Part shown: positions 27,082-35,274 of the stretch, piece after piece
How positions within the stretch are numbered: the stretch's first letter is position 1
How the letters are laid out: each line of letters starts with the position of its first letter
NCBI GenBank assembly: GCA_016839745.1
Contig: JAEOTS010000092.1
Coordinates: forward strand, 1-38,668
Source of the DNA: Promethearchaeota archaeon
GTDB lineage: Archaea > Asgardarchaeota > Lokiarchaeia > Sigyniarchaeales > SOKP01
DNA: 38,668 bases
Reading direction: 5' to 3'
The notes under the pieces: generated by a model
What the model was told of the DNA's origin: nothing
The model's input: the letters and a program-made list of their open reading frames with translations, nothing else
Database searches by the model: none
Translations under genes and position numbers: made by a program

Positions 27082-29157
27082 TTAAATTTTAGATATTTTA
27101 ACAGTCACCGAGAAGTACGCTCCTGAAAGCTCTGATTCCTCGGGTTTTTCTGGAGTGAAAAAATTAACATTCTCATATTCCGCGTTTACAAAAGGTAATC
27201 CTGAAAAAATTAAAGCGGTTCCTGGTTTTAAAGTATTGTTTTGATCTAAAATAAATTTTGCTTCACTGTATTTGTTAGAAACTAATACTTCCTCGTTTGG
27301 TTTTAGTTTGATTAATTCAATATCATAGGGATTTAAAAAGATCTTACCGAAAACATTTTCGAATTCTTTATGAATTTCACCCATTTGGGAGTGAATGAAA
27401 TATTTATGAGCCGGTGAGAGTAAATAAAACTCGTTTTGTCTTCGGTGTAAGAGAAAATCTAAATTAGGGTCAAACAATTCTAAATCAGAACTTTGAATTT
27501 GAATTTTTCCATTGAATGTAGGAAAATTTAAATCTTCATAGAGTACATCATTAATTCTGAACGGGATATAGTATCCGTTGAGTTTTAAACTTTGTTGAAC
27601 CTCTGTAGGGAGCAGTTCAATGCACTTTTCAAAAATCTCTTCTTGAGTTTCTTGAAAAAGTTTGTTATCCTCCCATCCATATTTTTTTGCTAATAGTTGA
27701 AAGAACTCGAAATTTGATAAACAATCCGAATATGGACACGGACCACCTTGATTTATCGATATTCCAGGAGTAAAATAAGGCGTTATAAAATCATTACTCT
27801 CAAGATCAAATTTTGCGGGGATAACGATATCTGCAAACTTTGTTGTCTCGTTTAAAAACATGTCCAATACTACTAAATAAAGATCCTCTCGAGATAAAGA
27901 TTTTCTTAAGATGGTCTGATTTGGGAGAGAGCTCGCAGCATTAAGATTATATACAAATAACATCTTAAATTTATTCGAGTTTAAAGAAGATCCAAGAGTT
28001 ACTAGTGGAATGTTGTTAGATGGAGGGTATAAGTGTGGAAGGGTGATATAATTCATAAGTGAATATGTAAATTCTTTACTAAAGCCACTTTGAGAGAATA
28101 TAAATCCTGTTCCTGGTTTTCCGAAATTACCAAGGAGGACTTGGATTAAAGCAATTGTAATCAGATTTTTTCCACCGTAAAAATACTTCTGAGGTCCAAA
28201 TCCTACAATGAACAGAGTTTTATGTTGATATTTAAAAAGTAATTTTATAAAAGCATCTAAACTTTCGCAAGTTAAGCCTGTATGGTGAATAATTTTATTT
28301 TCATCGATTTTTTCTACCCCCGTAAAAATTTTTTTATAATTGTCAACATGTTGTACAAGGAAATCTCTATCGTATTTTTCAGCTGCTAAGATTTTATTCA
28401 TAACATACTTTGCAATCAGATAATCTGAACCAGGAAAAGGTTGTAGATGTAAAGTCGCATTTTCTGCTAATTTAGTTTTAACAGGATTCACTTCTACGAC
28501 AAACGAGCCATTTTTTATTGCTTTTTTAACTAAGAAATAAGCGTGATTATTTCGCTCCGATAAATTACTACCCCAAATGACGATTAATTTATTATTGGGA
28601 TTATTAATTTGGAAAGGATTTGTAGTGGAATAATTACCAAATATCTGACTTAACGCGTGATTTCCAGCTTCGTTACATATACCGCCGGTCGTAATTGTGG
28701 CTCCAAGTTTGCCGAAGAATCTAATTGGAGAAAACTGTGATATTAGCCCACTATTTCCCGCATAGAAAGCAGCTACAATCGAGGAGGGTTCAAACTTTTC
28801 TTCGACAGTTGTTAGTTTTTCTGAAATAAGATTTAACGCAGAGTCAAGACTAATTGTCTTAAAGGAGTTTGAACCTTTAGGACCCGAACGTACTAAAGCT
28901 GATTTCAATCGATCAGGATGGTAAAGTAATTCTTCCCTATGATTAAATTTTGGGCAAAAAAATCCGTTTGTTAAAGGGTGATTTTTTAAGGGTTTAGCGC
29001 TTAAGAGTTTCTTCTCAGGAGCCTGATCGTTCCATTCTCCCATAAATACACATGAACCGTAGCAATCTTTGGAGCATGTTCCATATCTTTTTACATTTTC
29101 TATGTATTTTTTCAATCTTTTAAGCTCCAATTTTAAATATAAATTGTTAATCTTCAC
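27082..29157 (-). CDS. Molybdopterin oxidoreductase (DMSO reductase/BisC family)
   Basis: This 691-residue protein has an N-terminal [4Fe-4S] site Cys28-x3-Cys32-x3-Cys36-x31-Cys68 (GTCSKDCYGSC and GFFCPKF), then molybdopterin domains and a C-terminal dinucleotide-binding domain (about 580-691). Cys161 in TTGGICNEAGNH lies where members of the family carry the metal-ligand residue, so Mo or W may be bound by Cys; this is inferred. Electron donor and acceptor are unknown. It has no Tat signal, so it is cytoplasmic. The start overlaps the end of the DUF1015 gene by 11 bases, implying coupled translation. It could act on formate, a sulfur or nitrogen oxide, or an organic hydroxylation; nothing in the sequence decides. 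Confidence 0.87.
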   Translation of the reverse strand: MKINNLYLKLELKRLKKYIENVKRYGTCSKDCYGSCVFMGEWNDQAPEKKLLSAKPLKNHPLTNGFFCPKFNHREELLYHPDRLKSALVRSGPKGSNSFKTISLDSALNLISEKLTTVEEKFEPSSIVAAFYAGNSGLISQFSPIRFFGKLGATITTGGICNEAGNHALSQIFGNYSTTNPFQINNPNNKLIVIWGSNLSERNNHAYFLVKKAIKNGSFVVEVNPVKTKLAENATLHLQPFPGSDYLIAKYVMNKILAAEKYDRDFLVQHVDNYKKIFTGVEKIDENKIIHHTGLTCESLDAFIKLLFKYQHKTLFIVGFGPQKYFYGGKNLITIALIQVLLGNFGKPGTGFIFSQSGFSKEFTYSLMNYITLPHLYPPSNNIPLVTLGSSLNSNKFKMLFVYNLNAASSLPNQTILRKSLSREDLYLVVLDMFLNETTKFADIVIPAKFDLESNDFITPYFTPGISINQGGPCPYSDCLSNFEFFQLLAKKYGWEDNKLFQETQEEIFEKCIELLPTEVQQSLKLNGYYIPFRINDVLYEDLNFPTFNGKIQIQSSDLELFDPNLDFLLHRRQNEFYLLSPAHKYFIHSQMGEIHKEFENVFGKIFLNPYDIELIKLKPNEEVLVSNKYSEAKFILDQNNTLKPGTALIFSGLPFVNAEYENVNFFTPEKPEESELSGAYFSVTVKISKI

Positions 29158-30349
29158 TTAAATCGTGAAGAACTAAACCCGATAAAAGCTTAGGATCAAA
29201 CCATGTCGATTTTGGTGGCATCACGCCTCCGGAATCAGCTATTGACTCCAAGTCCTTTATATCGACAGGATAAAGGTTGAAAAATGCATCATTACCTTTA
29301 TCAGTCGTGTACTTTTCCATATCATTTGGATCTTGTAATCCCCCAACAAAGAAGATGTTATCATCAGCACGAATGTTGATAATCCTTAATATTGGCCCCA
29401 AAACTTGATCTTGGAGAATAGTCACATCCAAGCTGTCCCGTCTTGACTCAAAAGTTTTCTCTTTAGTTTCTAACTTATACCATTTTCCTCTTATGCAGAG
29501 CGCAGTTTGATTTTTTCTATTTGGATTAAAAGCAGTTTTAACCTTTTCAATGTAATAAATTTCCTCCAACTTTTCCAAAAAATCTTCCTTACCATCTTTT
29601 AAACTTTTAATAACCCGGTTATAAGGTAGAATTCGAATCTGGTCGTCTGAGGCAACATAAGATAATAAAAATTGCCAAGGAGAATTAGAATTTTCACTTC
29701 CGTTATTTTCTTCCATCCTAATTTTACGATACTCTGCCGCACTTGCTGCTCGGTGGTGCCCATCAGCTATATAGACTTTTTTATCTTTAAAGAGAACAGA
29801 TAATCTGGTAATAATATTAAGTTCTGTTTCCTGCCAAAGTATGTGGCGATAACCGTATTTATTAAAGTCAAATTTAGGTTTGTTTTGTTTAATCTGCTCG
29901 ATTACTTCATTAATCTCAACATCATGGCGAAAAACTGACCATACGAGCCCCGCTGCTACTTTAGAAGTTGTAATATGCTTAGTCCGATCTTCAAGTGGTT
30001 TAACTCGAGTATACTCGTGTTTAACAATGTTATTTTCTTCATAATCTTGAAGTGCGATTCCCATAATTAACCCTTCCTGACTAAAATGAGGTGATTCTTG
30101 ACGATAAACAAATATACTTGGTTTTTCTTCTCGACTAATAAGATTTGAAGCTTTAAAATTTGTGTAAGCGGTTAATGCATTATTGTAAACCTCCTCTCCT
30201 TCACCATCTGGCAAGATGAGATGAATTAACGAATTCAAGTTTTGTTTTAATTCTTTTTCTTCTCCTTTTCCTATAACATCATATGGATTTGTAGTGAAAT
30301 CACTTGGATTATTAGGGCAATAAGGACGGAGAGCTGATATTATAACCAT
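29147..30349 (-). CDS. DUF1015 protein (COG4198), probable serine-metabolism enzyme
   Basis: This 400-residue protein starts with the typical DUF1015 strand IISALRPYCPNNPSDF and carries the strongly conserved YIADGHHRAASAAEY motif. The same DGHHR-type motif is, to my recollection, found in the ParB/sulfiredoxin-related serine kinases SerK and SbnI, so a phosphotransfer role on serine or phosphoserine is a reasonable guess. DUF1015 genes commonly sit beside serC and serA in bacteria, and here a serA/aminotransferase pair is 2 kb away. No phosphoserine phosphatase is present in the window. It overlaps the molybdopterin oxidoreductase gene by 11 bases. No signal peptide or membrane segment is seen. 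Confidence 0.88.
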   Translation of the reverse strand: MVIISALRPYCPNNPSDFTTNPYDVIGKGEEKELKQNLNSLIHLILPDGEGEEVYNNALTAYTNFKASNLISREEKPSIFVYRQESPHFSQEGLIMGIALQDYEENNIVKHEYTRVKPLEDRTKHITTSKVAAGLVWSVFRHDVEINEVIEQIKQNKPKFDFNKYGYRHILWQETELNIITRLSVLFKDKKVYIADGHHRAASAAEYRKIRMEENNGSENSNSPWQFLLSYVASDDQIRILPYNRVIKSLKDGKEDFLEKLEEIYYIEKVKTAFNPNRKNQTALCIRGKWYKLETKEKTFESRRDSLDVTILQDQVLGPILRIINIRADDNIFFVGGLQDPNDMEKYTTDKGNDAFFNLYPVDIKDLESIADSGGVMPPKSTWFDPKLLSGLVLHDLSED

Positions 30350-30454
30350 AATATGATTTAGAAGTAATTAACTTTTAAATTAGTTTCTATTCCCTTAGAA
30401 CGCTAAGAATTACAATACTCAAGTAAAATTAGGGATAATAAATTAGAAACAAAA

Positions 30455-30946
30455 TCAATCTGATATTACATTGCCTTCAATTTCTAATAAGCTTCTTTTT
30501 AGTTGGATTTGCCACTCTTTATTCATTTTTCCCATAAACCCGCCAATTTTTCCATCTTTTTTTATAACGCGATGGCAAGGGATTATCAAAGGTAGTGGAT
30601 TGTTTTTAAGAACTCCTCCTACAGCCCTATACGCTTTTGAATTGATTTTTTCAGCTAATTCTGAGTAAGTAGTAAGTTCACCGGGTTTAATATTGATGAG
30701 AGCGTGCAAAACTTTTTCTGAAAAATCTGATTTAAATTTATTTTTGAGATCGAGTAAAACATCCGTATCTTTCAGTTTCTTTAAGAGTTCTGTTTTTCCA
30801 TTTGATAAGTATTCGTTAATCAAGTTTTGTAATTGGATGAGAATAGATTGCTCCTTATCTTTTTTATTTTTAGCTACTATAAGATTAAATTCATTAATAT
30901 ACTTTAAAATATCCGACTCAGCTTCAAAAAAGGTGATCTCTCTCAA
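30455..30946 (-). CDS. ogt: O6-alkylguanine-DNA alkyltransferase (true, Cys-containing)
   Basis: This 163-residue protein has the acceptor Cys124 in the canonical IPCHRVIKKDGKIGGF. The Arg finger is in the YRAVGGVLKNNP helix and the substrate tyrosine in GELTTYSELA. It transfers an alkyl group from O6-alkylguanine to its own Cys in a suicide reaction. The N-terminal 75 residues are a lysine-rich helical domain typical of the ribonuclease-like domain of MGMT/Ogt. It is divergent from the coiled-coil gene. The genome thus has both an active enzyme and the Trp-containing ATL at 5884-6228. Confidence 0.94.
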   Translation of the reverse strand: MREITFFEAESDILKYINEFNLIVAKNKKDKEQSILIQLQNLINEYLSNGKTELLKKLKDTDVLLDLKNKFKSDFSEKVLHALINIKPGELTTYSELAEKINSKAYRAVGGVLKNNPLPLIIPCHRVIKKDGKIGGFMGKMNKEWQIQLKRSLLEIEGNVISD

Positions 30947-31232
30947 CTTTATTTTTTGTTCGCTCTCTTGATATTCGTATAATACAAAAATAAACGGATC
31001 AATAATCTTGGGTTTAAAATAAAAAACAGCTATTATCTCCTACCTCTGTTTCTTTATATTTTGCATTTTCATAATTAGGTACGATATATTTATCAATTCG
31101 ATAAGTATATAAATTGAATCTATTATCTCAATAATAATAAGAAGTGGTTTGAATAGATATAGAATAAAAATATCTTTCAATTATAAACCATGGTTATCAA
31201 TATATCTAATTAAAGAATCGAGCAAATAACCT

Positions 31233-32270
31233 ATGCCTAAAGATCTTAAAAATGTTATAGATGGGATCGAATCGAACGAGAAAGAAACTGCAGTTTTTCA
31301 ATCAAAAATCGATCGCTTACAAGAAATACTAGAAAAACAAAAGAGAGTTATCAATAATCAGGAAAGTATTATTGAGGAACAGAAAGTTAAGATAACCAGA
31401 ATGTATGATATTCCAGAAGATGTATTAGAATTAAAAGAATTAATCGGAACACAAAGAGCATTACTTAACGAAAGAGAAAGTGAGCATGACCTCGCGAAAG
31501 GTGAAGTCCTTGCAATAGAAAAAGAACTGGAATTTATGAAAAGACAAAACATTCCAACTCAGAAGAGATTGGACGAAAGTTTCGAAACAATTGGAAATCT
31601 TAAAGCTGAATTAGCCGAGAGGAATTCAGAAATAATTCTTAAGGATGGAAACATCAAATCATTAGAGAATAAGGTGAAAGAACTTCAAACTTTTGCGAAT
31701 AAACTGCAAGACGAACAAGTAAAGCTATTATCAGATATGGATCAAAAATGGAAAAAAGAACTGGAACAACTAAGGACTGATCACATCAAAGAGAAGCAAG
31801 ATTTGATTGGGAAAATCTCCGATTTAGATACATTTCTCCTAGATAGTAAGTTGGTTTCAACTGAGGCAACCTCAGAAGCAAAAGATTTGAAATCTAGGTT
31901 TGATGAAATTCGAACAAGACAAGAGAATTTGATAAAAAAACTAGAAGATGCTTTAGAGAACAAACGCGAAGCAGATGAGGTTGTAAGAAAATTAAATTCT
32001 GATATGGAAGGACTTAAAGAATTTAAGAAGAAGAATTTGAAGAAGATTCATTATTACGATAAATTAACTGAGCTAATGGAACACGAAGCCCAATTCAAAG
32101 CATTCTTAATATTAGAACAAGTAGGATCAATGGCGATTGATGATTTGAGAAGTGCTCTTGGTTCACCTATTGTATTAGTAAAAAAAATAGTTCAGAATTT
32201 ACAGGATGTCAATCTTGTTGATATTAACGATGTTGGTAAGATTTTTGTAAAGAAAATAGAAGAAAATTAA
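31233..32270 (+). CDS. Long coiled-coil protein with C-terminal winged-helix-like domain
   Basis: This is a 345-residue, highly charged protein. Residues 1-270 are almost continuous coiled coil (heptads rich in Leu, Ile, Lys, Glu and Gln) with a short break at MYDIPEDVLEL. The last 70 residues (EAQFKAFLILEQVGSMAIDDL to VGKIFVKKIEEN) look like a winged helix: a helix pair around DDLRSALGSPIVLVKKIVQNL and a beta wing VDINDVGKIFVKKI. There is no membrane segment. Such proteins could bridge DNA or other partners at a distance. It is convergent with the longin-like gene, 31 bases away. Family not recognised; the domain call comes from pattern only. Confidence 0.65.
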   Translation: MPKDLKNVIDGIESNEKETAVFQSKIDRLQEILEKQKRVINNQESIIEEQKVKITRMYDIPEDVLELKELIGTQRALLNERESEHDLAKGEVLAIEKELEFMKRQNIPTQKRLDESFETIGNLKAELAERNSEIILKDGNIKSLENKVKELQTFANKLQDEQVKLLSDMDQKWKKELEQLRTDHIKEKQDLIGKISDLDTFLLDSKLVSTEATSEAKDLKSRFDEIRTRQENLIKKLEDALENKREADEVVRKLNSDMEGLKEFKKKNLKKIHYYDKLTELMEHEAQFKAFLILEQVGSMAIDDLRSALGSPIVLVKKIVQNLQDVNLVDINDVGKIFVKKIEEN

Positions 32271-32301
32271 GTTACTTTACTTTTTTAATAAAGCTGTTGG
32301 G

Positions 32302-32679
32302 TTATATCTTAGCCAAATCTTTATAGAGGTTAGGAAGAAGTTTCAAAAATTTACCATCTTGAGTTTGATCGAGTATTTCAGCAGCTATTGTTTTTAAAAT
32401 TTCTCGATATTTACTTGGTTTTTCATCCCTACGTAATAACAAGGCAACTACATAATTCTCCACACTTATGTGGTCATCTCCTACACCAGAGAAGAAGGAA
32501 ACAACCTTATTGTTCTTTAGCGAGATGCTTGCAAACCCTGGTTTAAGGCTTTGATACCTATGCGAAGAATATACCTGTGTGAGTAGATTATTTGTGATTT
32601 TGAGGTTATCAGGATAAAAACCTTCGTTAATCGGCCCAATTTCATTATCCCAGCGAATTATAAGTATACCAACAGGCAA
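32302..32679 (-). CDS. Small longin-like (SNARE-like fold) protein
   Basis: This 125-residue protein opens with VGILIIRWDNEIGPI and then EGFYP, followed by a helix, the strand pair FASISLKN and VVSFFSGV, the strand YVVALLLRR, and two helices (YREILKTIAAEIL and LPNLYKDLA). This order of strands and helices matches longin/roadblock-like domains of the kind found in eukaryotic vesicle-traffic and GTPase-regulating proteins and multiplied in Asgard archaea. It lacks any membrane anchor or further domain. A partner is not visible; the convergent coiled-coil gene is a candidate only by position. A TATA-rich region lies upstream. Confidence 0.55.
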   Translation of the reverse strand: MPVGILIIRWDNEIGPINEGFYPDNLKITNNLLTQVYSSHRYQSLKPGFASISLKNNKVVSFFSGVGDDHISVENYVVALLLRRDEKPSKYREILKTIAAEILDQTQDGKFLKLLPNLYKDLAKI

Positions 32680-32950
32680 TATACAAACCTCGTAGAAGAT
32701 TAAAATAATATTATATTTGTTTTATTATAATTTTAATATCTTGTTATTATTTATTTATTTTTATTTTTCTCAGTTAACTCATTCGTTTTGCAATGTTCGA
32801 AACTATTTTAAAAATAGAATTAATATCTATATATCCTTCAAATAAAATAGAACACTAATTAGAGGGTTAACTCTTAAGGTAAAAATTTAAATTAAAACTA
32901 AAATTTCTCAATAGTACACTTAAAACCTATTAGATTCGACAAAAACATAG
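32680..32950. other. AT-rich intergenic region between the longin-like gene and tRNA-Leu
   Basis: No open frame with a credible start and composition is present. The stretch is very AT-rich and holds several TATA-like strings on both strands; it probably contains the longin-like gene promoter (minus strand). No repeat array or strong hairpin was noticed. Confidence 0.5.
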
Positions 32951-32964
32951 TATTATAATAAAAG
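32951..32964 (+). promoter_or_regulatory. TATA box of the tRNA-Leu gene
   Basis: TATTATAATAAAAG lies 26-39 bases before the first base of the tRNA, the normal box A spacing for archaeal tRNA genes transcribed from close to the mature 5' end. Confidence 0.6.
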
Positions 32965-32989
32965 TAATTTATTAATAGCATAATAAATT

Positions 32990-33109
32990 GGCGGGATTAC
33001 CGAGTCTGGTCAAAGGTCTTATGGTTTAGAAGGGTCAAGACCGATTATAGGTGCTGGACTTAAGATCCAGTGGCAAAGGCCTTCGGGAGTTCGAATCTCC
33101 CTCCCGCCA
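32990..33109 (+). tRNA. tRNA-Leu (anticodon UAA), interrupted, CCA not encoded
   Basis: The acceptor arms GGCGGGA (32990-32996) and TCCCGCC (33102-33108) pair perfectly, with discriminator A at 33109. The D stem ACC pairs with GGT, and the loop carries GAGTCTGGTCAAA as in leucine tRNAs. The anticodon arm is CTGGA (33054-33058), loop CTTAAGA, TCCAG (33066-33070), giving anticodon UAA at 33061-33063. A 14-base variable arm with GGC/GCC pairing marks a class II tRNA. The T arm is GGGAG, TTCGAAT, CTCCC. About 35 extra bases lie between the D stem and the anticodon stem, not at the usual 37/38 intron site. Confidence 0.93.
33018..33052 (+). other. Putative non-canonical tRNA intron (35 bases)
   Basis: Removal of these bases joins the D stem to G26 and the anticodon stem, giving a normal leucine tRNA. 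The ends are uncertain by up to four bases because AGGT occurs just before both junctions. GGTCTT (33015-33020) can pair with AAGACC (33037-33042), and GGTTT with part of the same strand, but I could not fit a perfect bulge-helix-bulge, so the splice sites are not fixed. Confidence 0.65.
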
Positions 33110-33112
33110 CAT

Positions 33113-33121
33113 TCTTTTTTT
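33113..33121 (+). terminator. T-tract after tRNA-Leu
   Basis: A run of thymines (with one C) starts three bases after the tRNA 3' end and is a typical archaeal tRNA terminator. Confidence 0.5.
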
Positions 33122-33226
33122 AATTAATATTGATTTTTAGTTAACATAATAATGTGAAAGAATAAAATTAATATTTCGATGATTTCTAATTAAATATTAA
33201 TTCATTATTAACCTAAAAAGATTAAA

Positions 33227-34531
33227 ATGAAATTAACTGAAATAATTGGTTTAGAAGAAAAACACGCCCGACTTCTAGAAAAAGCGGGTATAAAGGAAGT
33301 AGAAGATCTTCTGAGTTTAAGTTACTATCACATTAAGCAATTAGCGAGAAGTATTGGCGTGACAGTAAAAGCGCTTGATACATGGCAAGAACACGCTGAT
33401 TTAATGAGGATGCAAGGCGTTAGTCCTGAATTAGCAAACGCTATAAACTTGATAGGGATCGATTCTGTTAAGGAATTCGCGTATCGGAATGCAAAAACAA
33501 CGCTTGAGAAGTTAAAGGAATTAAAAAAGAACAATCCTAAAATCCTTGCTAAAGTTCCGACTTTAAAAAACATTGAAGATTGGATAAATGAAGCGAAAAG
33601 TCTTGCAGAAGTGCCAAAGAAAGGTGAAAAGGTTAAAAAAAAGCCAGCACCAAAGACAAAACCCGTACCAAAGGGGGATTCAAGTCCAGACATCCCAATT
33701 ATTCCTAACTATAAACCATTTGAAACATTTGATAAAGATTACGGCGAATATGGCCCTGATTACTGGAATAGCAAATGGGATACGGCACCAATCATATATA
33801 CCGGCCGAGCATTGAGAGGAGAATCGTATAGTAAACAAATTGATGTTGATGTAAAAGCGTTCATAAAAAAAAATGACGCGATATTATGGCATGTTTTAAC
33901 TCAATTAGAACTAAGGAAAGACACTCCAAACAATACGGCTTTAGCAATCCAAAACTTTGTATGTAATTTTCTAAAATATAAATATGATGACATCGCATCA
34001 GAATGTCCTGAATTTTGGTTATTTCCCTTCGAAGCGATTCAATCAGAAATCGGTGACTGTGAAGATGGAGCCATCTTAATTGCAAGCTTGTTAATTAATG
34101 TTGGCATCCCTTCATGGAGAGTCAAAGTGTGTGCGGCTCAAGTAATGGCAGATCCCGTTTTTGCACCATCAGATGAGGAATTAGGCGGGCATGCGTATTG
34201 TATATATTTAGCAGATCGCCCAGAATCAGAACGGAAATTAGAATGGATAATTTTAGATTGGTGTTATTTACAGGATCCAGAAGTATCGATAGAAAATAAA
34301 CCTTTAGCACGAAATGGGGGGACAGAGGGGGCTTATAGGGATATATGGTTTACTTTTAATGACGAACAATCTTATGCGCAAAGTAGTTTTGAAGTTAAGG
34401 AGAGAAGGATTAGTAAGAATCGAACAATGCAGAAAGACGAAGTTTTAGCTCCATTAGAAGACATTTTAAGAAGTCTCGCATCCGACACAATTGATAAAAT
34501 TTTCAGGAACCTAAATATTGACATTGAATAA
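33227..34531 (+). CDS. Transglutaminase-like protein with N-terminal DUF4332/HhH domain
   Basis: This is a 434-residue protein in three parts. Residues 1-125 are a DUF4332-like region with two helix-hairpin-helix-type units (LTEIIGLEEKHARLLEKAGI and MRMQGVSPELANAINLIGI). Residues 130-160 are a Lys/Pro linker. Residues 200-360 are a transglutaminase-like cysteine-peptidase domain with Cys278 (IGDCEDGA), His322 (GGHAYCIY) and Asp344 (IILDWCY), the complete triad. Such domains act as transglutaminases, amidases or proteases. There is no signal peptide, so it should act inside the cell. The N-terminal module resembles the HhH on the FKBP at 1780-2895. Neighbours give no pathway. Confidence 0.85.
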   Translation: MKLTEIIGLEEKHARLLEKAGIKEVEDLLSLSYYHIKQLARSIGVTVKALDTWQEHADLMRMQGVSPELANAINLIGIDSVKEFAYRNAKTTLEKLKELKKNNPKILAKVPTLKNIEDWINEAKSLAEVPKKGEKVKKKPAPKTKPVPKGDSSPDIPIIPNYKPFETFDKDYGEYGPDYWNSKWDTAPIIYTGRALRGESYSKQIDVDVKAFIKKNDAILWHVLTQLELRKDTPNNTALAIQNFVCNFLKYKYDDIASECPEFWLFPFEAIQSEIGDCEDGAILIASLLINVGIPSWRVKVCAAQVMADPVFAPSDEELGGHAYCIYLADRPESERKLEWIILDWCYLQDPEVSIENKPLARNGGTEGAYRDIWFTFNDEQSYAQSSFEVKERRISKNRTMQKDEVLAPLEDILRSLASDTIDKIFRNLNIDIE

Positions 34532-34553
34532 TTGTAAAAACTTGATAACAATT

Positions 34554-34580
34554 ATTTTTTTTTCACTTTTTTTTGATTTT
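34554..34580 (+). terminator. T-rich terminator after the transglutaminase-like gene
   Basis: Two runs of eight or more thymines lie 23-50 bases after the stop codon in the gap before the convergent PadR gene. Confidence 0.5.
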
Positions 34581-34614
34581 ATATATAATAAAAAGAAAAA
34601 AATTAAAGTACAAT

Positions 34615-35250
34615 TTATTCGCTACTCTCCTTTATAGCAGTTTGAGTTAATTGAATTCCACAAAAAGGGCAGTATATTACTTTTCTTCCGATCTCGGAGC
34701 CGCAATTTGAACATTTAGTTTTGAATTTAAGAGTTGATGGAATGCTATCTTTAATTCTTTCAAAAGACCTGTTTAGTAATTCTTGCACTTCTTTACTAAT
34801 TTCCTTTATATCTTCCTGAGGATGTGATTTAATGTATATAGATGACAAATCCACAATAAAATTTTCAATTAATAGGAGTTGCTCTAAATAATTTTTATTC
34901 ACTTTCAATTTCAACAGTTCTTCTCCTGCTTTAGTTAATGTATAGAGTTTTCTTAGAGGTCCAATTGGGCTTTTTACCATTTTTGATTTAAGAAATCCAC
35001 TTCCCTCCAGCTTTGATAAAATCGGATAAATTGTCCCCGATTTAGCTTCCCATGTTCCTGCAAAATGTTTATTTAAAGCTAGCATTAAATCATATCCAGA
35101 TAGGGCTTGACTATTGAAAATGACTTCAACTATTGTAAATTCTAAAGGAGTTAACTTGCTTTTGGTAATATTAGCAAAAATTTCTTGCTTAATTTCAGAT
35201 CTTAACTCTTCAATATCTTCTTCAAGATCTAAAAATTTTCCTAGCCACAT
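34615..35250 (-). CDS. PadR-family regulator with C-terminal zinc ribbon
   Basis: This 211-residue protein has a PadR winged helix (residues 30-120): LTPLEFTIVEVIF, SGYDLMLALNKHF, the recognition segment WEAKSGTIYPILSKLEGSGFL and the wing KLYTLTKAGEELL. A helical dimerisation region follows, then a zinc ribbon with Cys180-x2-Cys183 and Cys194-x2-Cys197 (CSNCGSEI, CPFCGIQL). The N-terminal 25 residues form an extra acidic helix. PadR proteins repress genes in response to small molecules or membrane stress. It follows the 2TM membrane-protein gene by 24 bases on the same strand, so it probably regulates or is controlled together with that protein. The zinc ribbon is an addition not found in ordinary PadR proteins. 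Confidence 0.87.
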   Translation of the reverse strand: MWLGKFLDLEEDIEELRSEIKQEIFANITKSKLTPLEFTIVEVIFNSQALSGYDLMLALNKHFAGTWEAKSGTIYPILSKLEGSGFLKSKMVKSPIGPLRKLYTLTKAGEELLKLKVNKNYLEQLLLIENFIVDLSSIYIKSHPQEDIKEISKEVQELLNRSFERIKDSIPSTLKFKTKCSNCGSEIGRKVIYCPFCGIQLTQTAIKESSE

Positions 35251-35274
35251 TATTAGAAAACTCCTTAAGTATTA

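Noticed and set aside
27082..29157. Selenocysteine at the metal-ligand position of the molybdoenzyme
   Set aside because: The codon at the likely ligand position is Cys (Cys161) and no in-frame TGA interrupts the gene.
33328..33693. 121-residue open frame on the minus strand
   Set aside because: It is antisense to the HhH-transglutaminase gene and has Phe/Ser-rich composition typical of a shadow frame.
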